DNA of 16,249 nucleotides from an uncultured Coriobacteriia bacterium (GCA_959608885.1 CAUHSG010000022.1:1-16249), one strand, 5' to 3'. Positions 1 through 7,545 are shown, numbered from the stretch's first letter. Notes: generated by a model not told the origin, from the sequence alone. Program-made: numbers and translations.

Positions 1-70
1 ACCCGCCGGGGCACTTTTGTCTGGTTTGCAGACGCTTGTCGCATAACCAGACAATAGTGCCCCGGCGGGT
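1..70. repeat. 26-bp inverted repeat with 18-nt loop
   Basis: Positions 1-26 and 45-70 are reverse complements with a single mismatch (position 16). They would form a long hairpin with loop 27-44. Each arm carries the GC-rich block TGCCCCGGCGGG and the block AACCAGACA (or their complements). The structure is therefore two copies of one dispersed element in opposite orientation; the left copy is cut by the window edge. It could act as a terminator for a gene to the left, but there is no clean T-run after it. Confidence 0.85.
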
Positions 71-81
71 TCTGTCTGGTC
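45..81 (+). repeat. 37-bp dispersed palindromic element, copy A
   Basis: The unit is AACCAGACA, 4 variable bases, TGCCCCGGCGGR, TTY, then TGTCTGGTY. The two ends (46-53 and 73-80) are inverted repeats separated by 19 bases. The same layout with the same 19-base spacing occurs at 6319-6355, and an inverted partial copy is at 1-26. It lies outside coding sequence. Confidence 0.8.
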
Positions 82-203
82 GGTTGCGTCTTCTCATTTC
101 ACAGTTCGCGTACGAATCGGATTTGTCACGGCTCGTGTCGCAGGGGCGTAGTAGGATATCCGGGTAGTGCTTTATCGTCCGCTAGTAACCATTGGGAGCA
201 CAC
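82..203 (+). promoter_or_regulatory. Leader and probable promoter region of the yerC-like/dnaE unit
   Basis: This non-coding stretch lies between the palindromic repeat and the GTG start at 204. A TAnnnT-type -10 candidate, TAGGAT, is at 152-157, but no good -35 lies 16-18 bases upstream (TTGTCA at 123-128 is too far). I did not find here the palindrome that precedes hisZ. The ribosome binding site GGGAG at 194-198 is 5 bases before the GTG. Confidence 0.3.
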
Positions 204-521
204 GTGTCAGATAAACTCCGGACAGAGCTCGTCGAGAACCTGCTCGCCGTCCTTACCACCATGAACAACAAGGACGAGGTCTACGACTTCCTCCTCGACC
301 TATGCACCGTCCGCGAAATCGCCGAGATGTCGCAACGCCTCGAAGTCGCGCGTCTGCTTGCCGATGGGCAGAGCTACGTCTACGTGCAAGAGGTTACCGG
401 CGCATCGGCCACCACCATCAGCCGTGTGTCCAAGTGCCTCAACTACGGCAGCGGCGGCTACGAAGACGCGCTCGCCATCATCGCGCGCGAGGACGCTACG
501 GTCTACGGCAACGAGGAGTAG
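204..521 (+). CDS. YerC/YecD-family TrpR-like DNA-binding protein (HisR-like)
   Basis: A 105-residue protein with the signature of the YerC/YecD branch of the TrpR superfamily: FLLDLCTVREIAEMSQRLEV, then a helix-turn-helix around VTGASATTISRVSKCLNYG. Comparative-genomic work has, to my recollection, proposed members of this family in Gram-positive bacteria as HisR, a histidine-responsive repressor of his genes. I chose GTG at 204 over the in-frame TTG at 192 because GGGAG sits 5 bases before the GTG and the TTG would overlap that site. The stop is 2 bases from the dnaE start, so the two genes are co-transcribed, an unusual partner for a metabolic repressor. A his operon lies about 8.7 kb downstream. 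The family call is firm; the histidine role is inferred. Confidence 0.85.
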   Translation: MSDKLRTELVENLLAVLTTMNNKDEVYDFLLDLCTVREIAEMSQRLEVARLLADGQSYVYVQEVTGASATTISRVSKCLNYGSGGYEDALAIIAREDATVYGNEE

Positions 522-523
522 CC

Positions 524-3500
524 ATGGCCGAGCAGGACATCCCCGCATTCGAGCAGATCAAGGCCGCGAGCGAAGGCAACGGCCCCATTCCCACCTCCTG
601 TCGCGATGCGGGCACCTTCGTGCACCTGCACGTGCATACGGAGTATTCGCTGCTCGACGGCGCGACGCGCATCAGCGAGCTCTGCACGCGGGCCAAGGAG
701 CTCGGCATGCCCGCAGTTGCCATCACCGATCACGGCTACATGTACGGCTGCGCGGAGTTTTACCAGGCGGCCGTCAAGGCCGGCATCAAGCCCATCATCG
801 GCTGCGAGATCTACTTCACGCCCGATTCCACGCTCTCGCGTGACAAGCGTCCCGAGCTCTATCACATGATCTTGCTCGCAAAGGACAATCGCGGCTACCG
901 CAACCTCATGCGCATCGTATCGGACGCCGCGACCGATGGCTTCTACTACAAGCCTCGTGTCACGCTCGAGGCGCTGCGCAAGTATCACGACGGCATCCTG
1001 GCAACCAGCGCTTGTATCGCCGGCGTCATTCCCAAGTCCATCGATCGCGGTGAGTACGAAATCGCCAAGGAGTGGGCGCAGACCTTCATCGACATCTTCG
1101 GCAAGGACGACTTCTACATCGAGTTGCAAAACCAAGGCCCTGAGGTCGTGACCGACAACGGCATCAGCCAGCCGCGTCTCAACGACGCGCTGTGCAAGCT
1201 TGCCGGAGAGATGGGCCTCAAAGTCGTCGGCACCAATGACTTGCACTACCTCAGACAAGAGGACGCCTACACGCAAGACCTCATGCTCTGCATCGGCATG
1301 GGCAAGTTCGTCAACGACGAGAACCGTATGAAGTTCTCGAACGACCAGTTCTACCTCAAGAGTCCCGAGGAGATGGCAGAGGCCCTCAAAGAACATCCCG
1401 AGTGCCTGGCCACGACGCTCGAAATCGCCGACAAATGCAATGTCACGCTCGAATTCGGCAACATCATCCTGCCGCGCTACCCCTTCCTCAAGGAGGGCGA
1501 GACGAACGAATCGCTCCTGCGCGACATGTCGATGGAAGGCCTTAAGCGCCGCTACGGCGATCCGCTGTCGCAGGAGGTCATCGAGCGCTTCGAGCACGAG
1601 TACGAGATCATCTGCTCCAAGGGCTTCGCCGCGTACTTCCTCATCGTGCAGGAGTTCGCGCGCTGGGCGAAGGAAAACGGCATTGGCGTCGGCCCCGGTC
1701 GTGGCTCCGCCGCCGGCTCCATCATTAGCTACGCGCTCGACATCACCACCTTCGACCCGCTGGCAAACGACCTCATCTTCGAGCGCTTCCTCTCACCCGA
1801 GCGCACCGAGATGCCCGATATCGACATGGACTTCGACGACGAGCGCAGGCTGGACGTCATCCAGCATTGTCGCGACATCTACGGCCCCGAGCGCATCGCG
1901 CACGTCATCACATATGGCAAGATGAAGGCCAAGCAGGCCGTCAACGACGCCGCGCGCGTGCTCGAGTACCCGGTCTACGTGAGCGCCGGCATCTCGAAGA
2001 TGATTCCCAACGACCCCAAGATGACGCTCGAGCGCGCCTTGGCGGAGAACCCCGACCTGCGCAAGCAGTACGAGAGCGATCCGGACACCGCCAAGATCAT
2101 CGACTCCGCCAAGCGTCTCGAGGGCATCACCCGCGGCGAGGGCGTGCACGCATCGGCCGTCATCATCTGCCGCGATCCGGTCTACGATTACGTCCCCACC
2201 AAGCTCGACACGAAGGGCGGCATGATCATCACGCAGTACGACGGTGTGATGACCGCCAACATGGGCCTGCTCAAGATGGACTTCCTGGGCCTGCGTACGC
2301 TCACCGTCATCTCCAAGGCACTGGCCAATATCAAGGCCAATCACGGTATCAGCATCGACCTCGACAACATCGACATGAAGGATCCGGCGATGTACGAGCT
2401 GTTCGCGCGCGGCGGTACGGCTGGCGTGTTCCAGGTCGAGTCGCCCGGCATGCGCGTGCTGCTCAAGAAGATGCGCCCGGACTGTTATGACGATATCGTC
2501 GCCGTCATCGCGTTGTACCGTCCCGGTCCTCTGGGCGCGGGCATGGTCGACGACTTTGTCGATCGCAAGCTGGGCCGCAAGCCCGTCACCTTCTACGACG
2601 ACCGCCTCAAGCCCGTGCTCGAGAGCACCTACGGCACCATGGTCTACCAAGAGCAGGTCATGCGCATTTCCGTCGTCATGAGCGGTTTCACCACGGGTGA
2701 GAGCGACAAGGTGCGCAAGGCCGTGGCAAAGAAGAAGATCGCGCTCATGCGCGAGGTCGAGCAGGAATGGGCTGACGGCACGGTCGAAACGATGGAGGAC
2801 CACTGGCTCAACGGTGCCGAGCGCAACGGCTATTCGCGCAAGATCGCGCAGACCATCTGGGACGATGTACTCAAGTTCGCCGAGTACGCGTTCAACAAGT
2901 CGCATTCGGCCGCCTACGGCATCCTCACCATGCAGACGGCCTGGCTCAAGGCGCACTACCCCAACGAGTACATGGCGGCCGTGCTCTCTAGCTATACGGG
3001 CAAGACCGACAAGATCGTCCATTACGTCAACGCATGCAAGCAAGACGGCATCGCCGTCTTGCCGCCGGATATCAACCAGTCCCGTGGCGACTTCACGGCC
3101 GTGCCCGAGGGCGTGCGCTTCGGCCTGTCGGGTCTCAAGGGCGTGGGCGAGAAGGTCGTCGAGCTCATCATCGAGGAGCGCGAGAAGAACGGCCCGTTTA
3201 CCTCGTTGCACGATTTCGCGTTCCGCGTGCCGGGCGAGGCGTGCAACAAGCGCGTGGTCGAGGCGCTCGTCAAGGCCGGCGCCTTCGATTCCACCGGCTA
3301 CACGCGTCGTCAGCTCTGGGGCTTCGTGAACGAGGGTTCGCTGCTCGAGCAGGCAAGTCAACGTCAGAAGGATCGCGAGGCCGGCCAGGTCACGATGTTC
3401 GACCTGTTCGCCGAGACGGCTCAGGACGATGCGGGCGAGATGGAAGACGACATCCCCGCTCCCGATGGTATCGAGTGGGATCGCAACGTCAAGCTGCGCT

Positions 3501-4159
3501 TCGAGAAGGAGTCGATTGGCATCTTCGTAAGCGACCACCCGCTCTCGCCATACGCGGGCGTGATGGCCACCAATGCGCATGCGGGCCTCGGCTCGCTCGA
3601 TGACGAGGACGTCTTCCACGACGGGCGCACCTACGACTTTGCGGGCATGGTGGCGGATATCCAGGTAAAGACCACCAAAAAGGGCTCGAATATGGCCATC
3701 GTGCGTCTCGAGGACATGGAAGCTGGCGTCGATTGCGTCTTCTGGTCCTCATCGTGGGAGAAGTATCGCGAGGTACTTCAGTCCGAGGATGAGACGGGCG
3801 AGATTCCGGTCATCCACGTGCGTGGCAAGCTCGAGCGCAGCGATCGCGGTGCGCAGGTCATCGTCTACGAAGTCGAGCAGCTTGCGGCAGACAACGGCAC
3901 GGGTGCCGGCACGACGCAACGCGGGCCGTCGGCACTGTCAATCCACGTGCGCTCCGAGCAGTTCAGCAACGAGACGATGCGCCAGCTCTCGGCGATCTTC
4001 GACAACTACCCGGGCGCGCATCCGGTCACGCTGTTCATCGAGCAAGCTGATGGCCGCAAGTTCCGCGCCGAGCTGCCGGTGAGCGTCAACTGCGGGTCAC
4101 AGGAGATGGTCGCGCGCGTCGGCGAGCTCGTCGGGGCAGGGGCTGTCGAGCTGAGGTAG
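524..4159 (+). CDS. dnaE: DNA polymerase III subunit alpha (DnaE) with intact PHP domain
   Basis: A 1211-residue replicative polymerase alpha subunit, catalytic core of the Pol III holoenzyme. ATG 524 is used because AGGAG (514-518) lies 5 bases upstream, inside the preceding gene. The N-terminal PHP domain (about residues 30-290) has HLHVH at 34-38 and keeps all nine metal ligands known from Mycobacterium DnaE1: H36, H38, D45, H70, E95, H114, C164, D239, H241. It is thus probably an active 3'-5' proofreading exonuclease. The polymerase part carries GPGRGSAAGS (390-399), the catalytic PDIDMDF motif (D432, D434) and the third aspartate in KMDFLG (D586), followed by FNKSHSAAYG (790-799) near the helix-hairpin-helix region. 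An OB-fold begins around Y1037. Length and order are normal for DnaE1-type enzymes. Confidence 0.98.
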   Translation: MAEQDIPAFEQIKAASEGNGPIPTSCRDAGTFVHLHVHTEYSLLDGATRISELCTRAKELGMPAVAITDHGYMYGCAEFYQAAVKAGIKPIIGCEIYFTPDSTLSRDKRPELYHMILLAKDNRGYRNLMRIVSDAATDGFYYKPRVTLEALRKYHDGILATSACIAGVIPKSIDRGEYEIAKEWAQTFIDIFGKDDFYIELQNQGPEVVTDNGISQPRLNDALCKLAGEMGLKVVGTNDLHYLRQEDAYTQDLMLCIGMGKFVNDENRMKFSNDQFYLKSPEEMAEALKEHPECLATTLEIADKCNVTLEFGNIILPRYPFLKEGETNESLLRDMSMEGLKRRYGDPLSQEVIERFEHEYEIICSKGFAAYFLIVQEFARWAKENGIGVGPGRGSAAGSIISYALDITTFDPLANDLIFERFLSPERTEMPDIDMDFDDERRLDVIQHCRDIYGPERIAHVITYGKMKAKQAVNDAARVLEYPVYVSAGISKMIPNDPKMTLERALAENPDLRKQYESDPDTAKIIDSAKRLEGITRGEGVHASAVIICRDPVYDYVPTKLDTKGGMIITQYDGVMTANMGLLKMDFLGLRTLTVISKALANIKANHGISIDLDNIDMKDPAMYELFARGGTAGVFQVESPGMRVLLKKMRPDCYDDIVAVIALYRPGPLGAGMVDDFVDRKLGRKPVTFYDDRLKPVLESTYGTMVYQEQVMRISVVMSGFTTGESDKVRKAVAKKKIALMREVEQEWADGTVETMEDHWLNGAERNGYSRKIAQTIWDDVLKFAEYAFNKSHSAAYGILTMQTAWLKAHYPNEYMAAVLSSYTGKTDKIVHYVNACKQDGIAVLPPDINQSRGDFTAVPEGVRFGLSGLKGVGEKVVELIIEEREKNGPFTSLHDFAFRVPGEACNKRVVEALVKAGAFDSTGYTRRQLWGFVNEGSLLEQASQRQKDREAGQVTMFDLFAETAQDDAGEMEDDIPAPDGIEWDRNVKLRFEKESIGIFVSDHPLSPYAGVMATNAHAGLGSLDDEDVFHDGRTYDFAGMVADIQVKTTKKGSNMAIVRLEDMEAGVDCVFWSSSWEKYREVLQSEDETGEIPVIHVRGKLERSDRGAQVIVYEVEQLAADNGTGAGTTQRGPSALSIHVRSEQFSNETMRQLSAIFDNYPGAHPVTLFIEQADGRKFRAELPVSVNCGSQEMVARVGELVGAGAVELR

Positions 4160-4167
4160 GGCTTTGG

Positions 4168-4240
4168 GGATCGGTCGTGGGCGACCAGAGCTCAGAAGAC
4201 CATTCGCTCTGGTCGTCCACGTCCGATTCCTGTTTGTGTT
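4168..4240 (+). terminator. Strong hairpin after dnaE, probable bidirectional terminator
   Basis: Arms 4168-4191 and 4206-4229 pair over 24 bases with three mismatches (innermost segment GCGACCAGAGC), around a 14-base loop. A T-rich stretch follows from 4231. It begins 8 bases after the dnaE stop and sits between convergent genes, so it could end transcription from both sides. Confidence 0.75.
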
Positions 4241-4300
4241 CTGTTTGCAGGTTGATGCTGCTCGTGACGATGAGATCGCCGATGCGCTGGGTGGGGAGAG

Positions 4301-4954
4301 TTAGAGTAGTTCCTCGAAGGAGCGAATGGCGAGAGTGGCGGTGTTGGCAAGTGCATCGAAAGAGCCGGCCACGTCGTTATCATAGGTGCCGATGGTCGCG
4401 ATGCCGCATTCGTTCATGACGCGAATCGCGTACAGTGAGTCATCCGCACCCCAAGCCGTGCTGGCCTGGGCGTCCATGAGCTCGAGCGCATGTTCGTAGA
4501 TATGCGGATCCTGCTTGGATATCCCTGTTTCCTTGGTCGAGACGATGGCGCGAAACGCATCGAGTAGGCCACAGGTCCTCATGCCCGCCTCGAGGTAGTT
4601 CTTGGGACTCGCCGAGACGATGCAGCAGGGTACATTCCGTTCACCGAGGGCGCGCACGAATGCCTCGACGCCGGGCTTGAGCGTTGCCTCGTGCTCGTAG
4701 TAGTCGAGCATCGTCTCGTCGATGTAGGCGTGGATGGCGTCTTCGCTATCCATGACGCCGTACTTCTCGTGAAAGACGCGGGCCACCTCGTTCATGGAGG
4801 CGGCGCGCATCGTTTCGAGCATCTCTTGGGTGAACTCGACGCCGGAGGCGTTGATGAGGCCGAGCTCGATCCTGCGCCATGCGACCATCGAGTCGAGCAG
4901 GCAGCCGTCACAGTCGAAGATGAACCCGCTTGCATGCGCGAATTGGTCGAGCAT
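4301..4954 (-). CDS. HAD-superfamily hydrolase (beta-phosphoglucomutase-like phosphatase)
   Basis: A 217-residue haloacid-dehalogenase-type phosphatase of the cap-containing, phosphoglycolate phosphatase/beta-phosphoglucomutase-like group. Motif I is FDCDGCLLDS with nucleophile D14 and acid/base D16; motif II serine is S114 in CIVSASPK; motif III lysine is K147 in SKQDPHIY; motif IV is GADDS with D171 and D172. Residues about 22-95 form the helical cap. ATG 4954 is preferred to the TTG at 4966 because GAGGAG lies just upstream; the TTG would overlap that site. It follows the aminotransferase by 27 bases and is co-transcribed with it. The substrate is unknown. A histidinol-phosphate phosphatase role is possible, since no other is visible near this his operon, but nothing in the sequence shows it. 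Confidence 0.9.
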   Translation of the reverse strand: MLDQFAHASGFIFDCDGCLLDSMVAWRRIELGLINASGVEFTQEMLETMRAASMNEVARVFHEKYGVMDSEDAIHAYIDETMLDYYEHEATLKPGVEAFVRALGERNVPCCIVSASPKNYLEAGMRTCGLLDAFRAIVSTKETGISKQDPHIYEHALELMDAQASTAWGADDSLYAIRVMNECGIATIGTYDNDVAGSFDALANTATLAIRSFEELL

Positions 4955-4969
4955 GTTCCTCCTCAAAGT

Positions 4970-4991
4970 GAGACAGTTTGGTCAGACCAAA
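4970..4991. repeat. 22-nt palindromic repeat, copy 1 (aminotransferase/HAD junction)
   Basis: On the plus strand this reads GAGACAG followed by TTTGGTCAGACCAAA, a 15-base palindrome around a central A. It matches 10967-10988 in 21 of 22 positions. The palindrome contains the aminotransferase stop codon and ends just before the HAD ribosome binding site. In RNA it would form a short stem. TGGTCNGACCA also resembles operators of FadR-type GntR regulators. Confidence 0.8.
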
Positions 4992-6172
4992 TTGGCATAT
5001 TCGTCGTAGACCTCTTGAAACGCGCCGAGCGCGCCGCGGATGGTCGCCTCGTCGCAGCAGTAGCCCACGCGCGTCCACCCTTTGGTGAGAAAGCCATCCG
5101 AGGGGACGAGCAGCAGCTCGTGTTGGCGACAGGTCTCGCAGAACGCCTGCGCATCGGGCTCGAGCGCCTCGATCCACATGTAAAATGCACCCTGCGGATA
5201 GATGACGTTGTAGCCGATCTCCTTGAGGCCGTCGTAGAGGATCTTGCGGTTGCGGTCGTAGGGTTCGATATCGACCGGTGCGTCGACGCACTCGGCGACG
5301 GCGAGCTGGAAGAGCACCGAATCGCAGATGTAGCCGAGCGAGCGGCCGGCACCGCACACGGCCTTGTAGACGTGGTCGAAGTCGGGCATCGAATCGGGGA
5401 CGAGCAGGTAGCCGATGCGCTCGCCAGGCAGCGAGAACGACTTGGACCACGAATAGCAGACGAAGGTCGCGTCGTAGAGGCCCGGAATCCATGCAGGCTC
5501 GAGGCCGTCGTAGACGAGCTCACGATAGGGTTCGTCGCTGATGAGGTAGATCGTGTGGCCGTACTCGGCGGACTTGGCACGCAGTAGACCTGCGAGTTGC
5601 GTGAGGTTCTCGTCATCGTAGACCGAGCCGACGGGATTGTTGGGCGTGTTGATGATGATTGCCGCGGTCTTGGGGGTGATGGCGGCCTCGATCGCGTCGA
5701 TGTCGAGCATGAAGTCGTTTGCGCGTGCGGGCACCTCGATGGTCACCGCGCCGGCGTTGCTCGCCCAGGTCTTGTACTCGGGGAAGTACGGCGTGATGGC
5801 GATGAGCTCCTCACCGGGCATGACGACGGCCTTGATGGCAATGCAGATGGCTGCCGATGCGCCGGCTGTGAGGTAGAGGTTGCCGGCCGTGTAATGCGTG
5901 CCGTAGCGGCGGTTGAGGTTTTGGGCGATGGCTTCGCGCGCCTCGGCAAGACCGGGCGACATCGTGTACATGTGCATGGTGCCTTCACCTTCGTTGACCA
6001 GGCGGGCGATGGTCTCGTCGACGATGGCGGGGGAGGGCACGCTCGGGTTGCCGATGGAGAGGTCGAAGACCTTGTCATCGCCGATCTGCGCCTTGCGCTC
6101 GAGGCCGTAGGCGAAGATCTCGCGAATCTTGTTGGGTGCGGCGCCCAGTGCGTACATATCCTCGTTGATCAT
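4982..6172 (-). CDS. Pyridoxal-phosphate class I/II aminotransferase (aspartate aminotransferase family)
   Basis: A 396-residue fold-type I aminotransferase. Visible landmarks: glycine-rich LTAGASAAI (101-109) at the cofactor phosphate, NTPNNPVG (175-182), DEPYREL (213-219) with the aspartate that pairs with the pyridine nitrogen, Schiff-base lysine K244 in YSWSKSFSLPGERIGY, and a C-terminal substrate-carboxylate arginine, R368 in WTRVGY. ATG 6172 is chosen because AAGGAG lies 5 bases upstream; the longer frame to 6220 has no such site. It heads a two-gene unit with the HAD hydrolase. Substrate cannot be read from sequence: aspartate/aromatic or alanine-type transamination are possible. It is not the histidinol-phosphate enzyme, since a canonical hisC is present at 12372. 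Confidence 0.93.
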   Translation of the reverse strand: MINEDMYALGAAPNKIREIFAYGLERKAQIGDDKVFDLSIGNPSVPSPAIVDETIARLVNEGEGTMHMYTMSPGLAEAREAIAQNLNRRYGTHYTAGNLYLTAGASAAICIAIKAVVMPGEELIAITPYFPEYKTWASNAGAVTIEVPARANDFMLDIDAIEAAITPKTAAIIINTPNNPVGSVYDDENLTQLAGLLRAKSAEYGHTIYLISDEPYRELVYDGLEPAWIPGLYDATFVCYSWSKSFSLPGERIGYLLVPDSMPDFDHVYKAVCGAGRSLGYICDSVLFQLAVAECVDAPVDIEPYDRNRKILYDGLKEIGYNVIYPQGAFYMWIEALEPDAQAFCETCRQHELLLVPSDGFLTKGWTRVGYCCDEATIRGALGAFQEVYDEYANLV

Positions 6173-6208
6173 GAGTGCTCCTTGGTTGCGGATAGCGTAG
6201 TGGTGCCT

Positions 6209-6214
6209 AGTGTA
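6209..6214 (-). promoter_or_regulatory. Candidate -10 (TACACT) for the aminotransferase unit
   Basis: On the minus strand TACACT matches the TAnnnT -10 pattern and would start transcription about 30 bases before ATG 6172. There is no convincing -35, so this is a weak call. Confidence 0.25.
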
Positions 6215-6233
6215 GCGCAACGAGGTGGGTTTG

Positions 6234-6296
6234 GGCGGAAGGGACGCGCGCCGGAGCTCCGAGACTCGGTCGTCCCGGTCGCACGCCCTTTCCGCC
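6234..6296. repeat. GC-rich imperfect inverted repeat between two minus-strand units
   Basis: GGCGGAAGGG (6234-6243) pairs with CCCTTTCCGCC (6286-6296) with a one-base bulge. The 42-base interior holds two smaller palindromes, CGGAGCTCCG and CCGAGACTCGG. It may be a terminator or folded leader between the thiM unit and the aminotransferase promoter. Function is not evident. Confidence 0.45.
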
Positions 6297-6318
6297 TGTC
6301 CGCTTGTCCCGCTCAGTC

Positions 6319-6355
6319 AACCAGACAGTTCTGCCCCGGCGGATTTTGTCTGGTT
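6319..6355 (+). repeat. 37-bp dispersed palindromic element, copy B
   Basis: AACCAGACA (6319-6327) and TGTCTGGTT (6347-6355) are perfect inverted repeats 19 bases apart, enclosing TGCCCCGGCGG. This is the same element and spacing as at 45-81. It ends 7 bases downstream of the stop of the minus-strand thiamine-binding gene. That position suits a REP-like element or a transcript-end stabiliser. Confidence 0.8.
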
Positions 6356-6362
6356 TCGCTTG

Positions 6363-6662
6363 CTAGCTTTCGAGGATTGCGTCGACCTTGGCGACCTTGC
6401 TCGTCATGGTATTGGTATGACCGGGGCGGATGTCGGCCTTGAGGATGATCTCGGTGCGAATGCCACGCTCGGCCAGTACGAAGGTCGCGTCCTTCACGAC
6501 CTGCATGACCTCATCGTATTCGCCCTCTATCTCGGTGAACATCGAGGTGGTTTTGCTGGGCAGCCCCGAGGCACGGATGACGCGCACGACCTCGGCGACG
6601 TATTCGGAAAGCTCCTCGCCCTCCCCAAAGGGGGCGATGGCGACGGCTACGAGCGTGTTCAT
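6363..6662 (-). CDS. MTH1187-family thiamine-binding protein
   Basis: A 99-residue cytoplasmic protein of the MTH1187/YkoF-like (DUF77) fold, a small ferredoxin-like domain known to bind thiamine. Recognisable family features: an N-terminal beta strand ending in a PFGEGEELSEYV-type loop, the IRASGLPSKTTSMFTEIEGE segment (about residues 29-48), and KADIRPGHTNTMTSKV near the end. The ATG is 3 bases after the thiM stop codon. Its ribosome binding site (GGAGG) lies in the last codons of thiM, so it is translated from the same transcript. The pairing with thiM supports a role in thiamine or thiazole handling. There is no signal peptide, so it is not an ABC transporter binding protein. Confidence 0.88.
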   Translation of the reverse strand: MNTLVAVAIAPFGEGEELSEYVAEVVRVIRASGLPSKTTSMFTEIEGEYDEVMQVVKDATFVLAERGIRTEIILKADIRPGHTNTMTSKVAKVDAILES

Positions 6663-6665
6663 GGG

Positions 6666-7502
6666 CTAGGCCTCCTCGATGGTAAGCGGATTGGCGGCGA
6701 TGTCGGCGGGCGTGGCGCGGTAGAGCTCGTCGATGAAGGTGACCTTGAAGTTCGCGGGGGCATCCGTCTGGGCGGCCGCGCGGGTGGCGGCGCAGTTGAA
6801 GGCGGCGCTTCCGGCGAGGGCGGCGGTGAAGGGATCGGCGCAGGCGGCGTAGACGGCGGTAACGCCTCCAAGCGCACAGCCGAAGCCGGTCACCTTCTCC
6901 ATGAGGGGCGATCCTCCCTGAGAATGGGCAACAAGTTGCCCGTCTGTGATGAGGTCAACGGGGCCGCTTACGGCGACAGCGCCATTGACGTGGCGGGCGA
7001 GCGCGATCGCGGCGCTGCGGGCCGTATCGACTTCATCGGTCGAATCGACGCCCTTTACGCCACTGGTTGCATAGTCGCCTTCGAGGCCCCATGCGTCGGC
7101 AAGCGCGATCGCCTCGGACGCGTTGCAGCGGATGATGGTGGGCGCGTGATCCTTCATGTGCGCAAGGATGCGCCCGCGCACCGCACCCAGGCCGATGCCG
7201 ACGGGGTCGAGTACCCAGGGCGTTTTATGCTCGCATAGGGCGGTCGCGGTGCGGCACATCGTCTCTTCGTGAGAAGGTAGCAGCGTGCCCACGTTGATGT
7301 AGAACGAGCCGGACATCGCGCCGAGCGCCTCGCCTTCGTCGGGCAGGTACACCATCGCGGCAGAACCGCCGGCTGCGAGCTGCGCGTTGGCGACGAAGTC
7401 GATCGTCACGTAATTGGTGATGGAGCCGGAAAGCGGGGTCGTCGCGCGCGCGGTGCGCACGGCGGCGGCGATATAGTCTCGGTACTGATCGATGTGGGAC
7501 AT
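6666..7502 (-). CDS. thiM: Hydroxyethylthiazole kinase ThiM
   Basis: A 278-residue ribokinase-fold enzyme that phosphorylates 4-methyl-5-(2-hydroxyethyl)thiazole for thiamine salvage. Family blocks are present in order: ITNYVTIDFVANAQLAAGGS (28-47), VLDPVGIGLGAVR (97-109), IIRCNASEAIAL (123-134), GVKGVDS (148-154), and the anion-hole/catalytic block VTGFGCALGGVTA (204-216). C209 sits at the active-site cysteine position, although many relatives read TGTGC or TGSGC here. ATG 7502 matches the family N-terminus; the frame runs on to 7610 without family similarity. GGAG lies about 9 bases upstream. It is followed by the thiamine-binding gene in one transcript. No thiE or thiD is visible here. I did not find a TPP riboswitch in its short leader. 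Confidence 0.95.
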   Translation of the reverse strand: MSHIDQYRDYIAAAVRTARATTPLSGSITNYVTIDFVANAQLAAGGSAAMVYLPDEGEALGAMSGSFYINVGTLLPSHEETMCRTATALCEHKTPWVLDPVGIGLGAVRGRILAHMKDHAPTIIRCNASEAIALADAWGLEGDYATSGVKGVDSTDEVDTARSAAIALARHVNGAVAVSGPVDLITDGQLVAHSQGGSPLMEKVTGFGCALGGVTAVYAACADPFTAALAGSAAFNCAATRAAAQTDAPANFKVTFIDELYRATPADIAANPLTIEEA

Positions 7503-7536
7503 GGGTGGGTCTCCGTTCTGGGTGGGATGTGGGGCT

Positions 7537-7545
7537 ATCGTAGCA
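7537..7545 (-). promoter_or_regulatory. Extended -10 promoter candidate for thiM
   Basis: The minus strand reads TGCTACGAT, an extended -10 (TGn plus TACGAT). It would give a leader of roughly 25-30 bases before ATG 7502, too short for a TPP riboswitch. No good -35 is present. Confidence 0.4.

Noticed and set aside
302..523. N-terminal extension of dnaE back to 302
   Set aside because: The frame is open but overlaps the regulator gene, reads as Arg-rich shadow sequence, and ATG 524 has a well-placed ribosome binding site and the expected family N-terminus.
1793..3619. A 608-codon minus-strand frame opposite dnaE
   Set aside because: Shadow of the dnaE codon pattern; no start-site signal or domain.
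4691..5587. A 298-codon plus-strand frame opposite the HAD and aminotransferase genes
   Set aside because: Antisense to two motif-complete genes and crosses their junction; no ribosome binding site or family motif.
5743..6078. Other small frames in both strands across the aminotransferase
   Set aside because: Ser/Pro/Arg-rich translations of high-GC shadow frames with no start signals.
6225..7238. A 337-codon plus-strand frame opposite thiM and the thiamine-binding gene
   Set aside because: Low-complexity Gly/Asp/Val composition typical of a shadow frame; the opposite strand holds clear genes.
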